DNA of 6,008 nucleotides, taken from the NCBI GenBank assembly GCA_016207445.1, contig JACQPS010000217.1:1-6008 (forward strand). Reading direction: 5' to 3'. Shown piece by piece: positions 5,843 through 6,008 of the stretch; position 1 is the first letter of the stretch; each line of letters opens with the position of its first letter. A program made the position numbers and the translations under genes. This stretch comes from Gemmatimonadota bacterium (lineage in GTDB: Bacteria > Gemmatimonadota > Gemmatimonadetes > Longimicrobiales > RSA9). The notes below the pieces were generated by a model that worked only from the letters and a program-made list of their open reading frames with translations, ran no database searches and was not told the origin of the DNA.

Positions 5843-6008
5843 TCAGAGACCGGGGATGGCCGGCTTCAGCACCATGAGCACGACGGCGGCGGCCGGCGTG
5901 ACCAGCGCCACGAGTCCCCAGAACGCCCAGCTGCGGGACAGCTCCTGGTAGCTTCCGGCGTCGAACGATCCGCTGTCGATGCCGCGCTGCGCGAGCGCGA
6001 GCATCTGC
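5843..6008 (-). CDS. C-terminal end of a small membrane protein (cut by window edge)
   Basis: The minus strand reads 54 codons from the right edge to a TGA at 5845-5843. The visible product has a polar stretch with IDSGSFDAGSYQELSRSW, then one hydrophobic helix at about residues 28-47 (FWGLVALVTPAAAVVLMVLK), and ends PAIPGL. Conserved-looking points are the Gly/Ser/Asp turn followed by Trp at the helix start and the VLKP ending. This resembles the last helix of DUF2269-type integral membrane proteins, whose ends I recall as similar, but the match is weak. The 13-base gap to the SH3-protein gene suggests one transcript. The start and most of the gene lie outside the window. Confidence 0.65.
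   Translation of the reverse strand, partial: QMLALAQRGIDSGSFDAGSYQELSRSWAFWGLVALVTPAAAVVLMVLKPAIPGL

Overview
The window is GC-rich bacterial DNA (no RNA genes, no CRISPR array, no transposase) with six protein-coding genes, two of them cut by the window edges. The layout is: two genes on the minus strand (1-180 partial, 456-926), two on the plus strand (1058-3124, 3286-4908), then two on the minus strand (4966-5829, 5843-6008 partial). A Gram-negative, diderm cell envelope is implied by an outer-membrane-type lipoprotein carrying a TonB-receptor plug domain, a secreted SusB-like glycosidase and other exported proteins. SusC-type plug sequence, family GH97 and high GC together suggest a Gemmatimonadota-like or high-GC Bacteroidota/Rhodothermota-like organism. 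This placement is inference only; no marker gene is present.

Centre of the window: a family GH97 alpha-glucosidase with a signal peptide and all the catalytic and calcium-binding glutamates I can place against SusB is followed, 161 bases later on the same strand, by a complete sodium/sugar symporter of the SSS/SLC5 family. The symporter's sugar-site residues resemble those of mammalian SGLT1. The simplest reading is a two-step glucose-scavenging unit: the hydrolase releases glucose from alpha-glucosides outside the inner membrane and the symporter takes it up with sodium. Divergent from the hydrolase, across 131 bases, is a 156-residue lipoprotein that is essentially an isolated SusC-like plug domain with no beta-barrel; its role is unknown.

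Flanks: at the left edge the first 60 codons of a membrane protein run off the window, preceded by a 275-base intergenic stretch with two hairpins, one enclosing a perfect AT-rich palindrome with the CG-centred look of a LacI-family operator. At the right edge the end of a small membrane protein sits 13 bases ahead of a secreted protein with a C-terminal bacterial SH3-like domain, probably one transcript. The hydrolase-symporter gap holds a long stem-loop built from a short tandem repeat, which looks like a dispersed intergenic repeat rather than a simple terminator.

Nothing here proves a wholly new system. The items most worth following up are the barrel-less plug lipoprotein next to the sugar genes, the symporter's SGLT1-like binding site, the stem-loop repeat and the SH3 protein with an unrecognised N-terminal domain.
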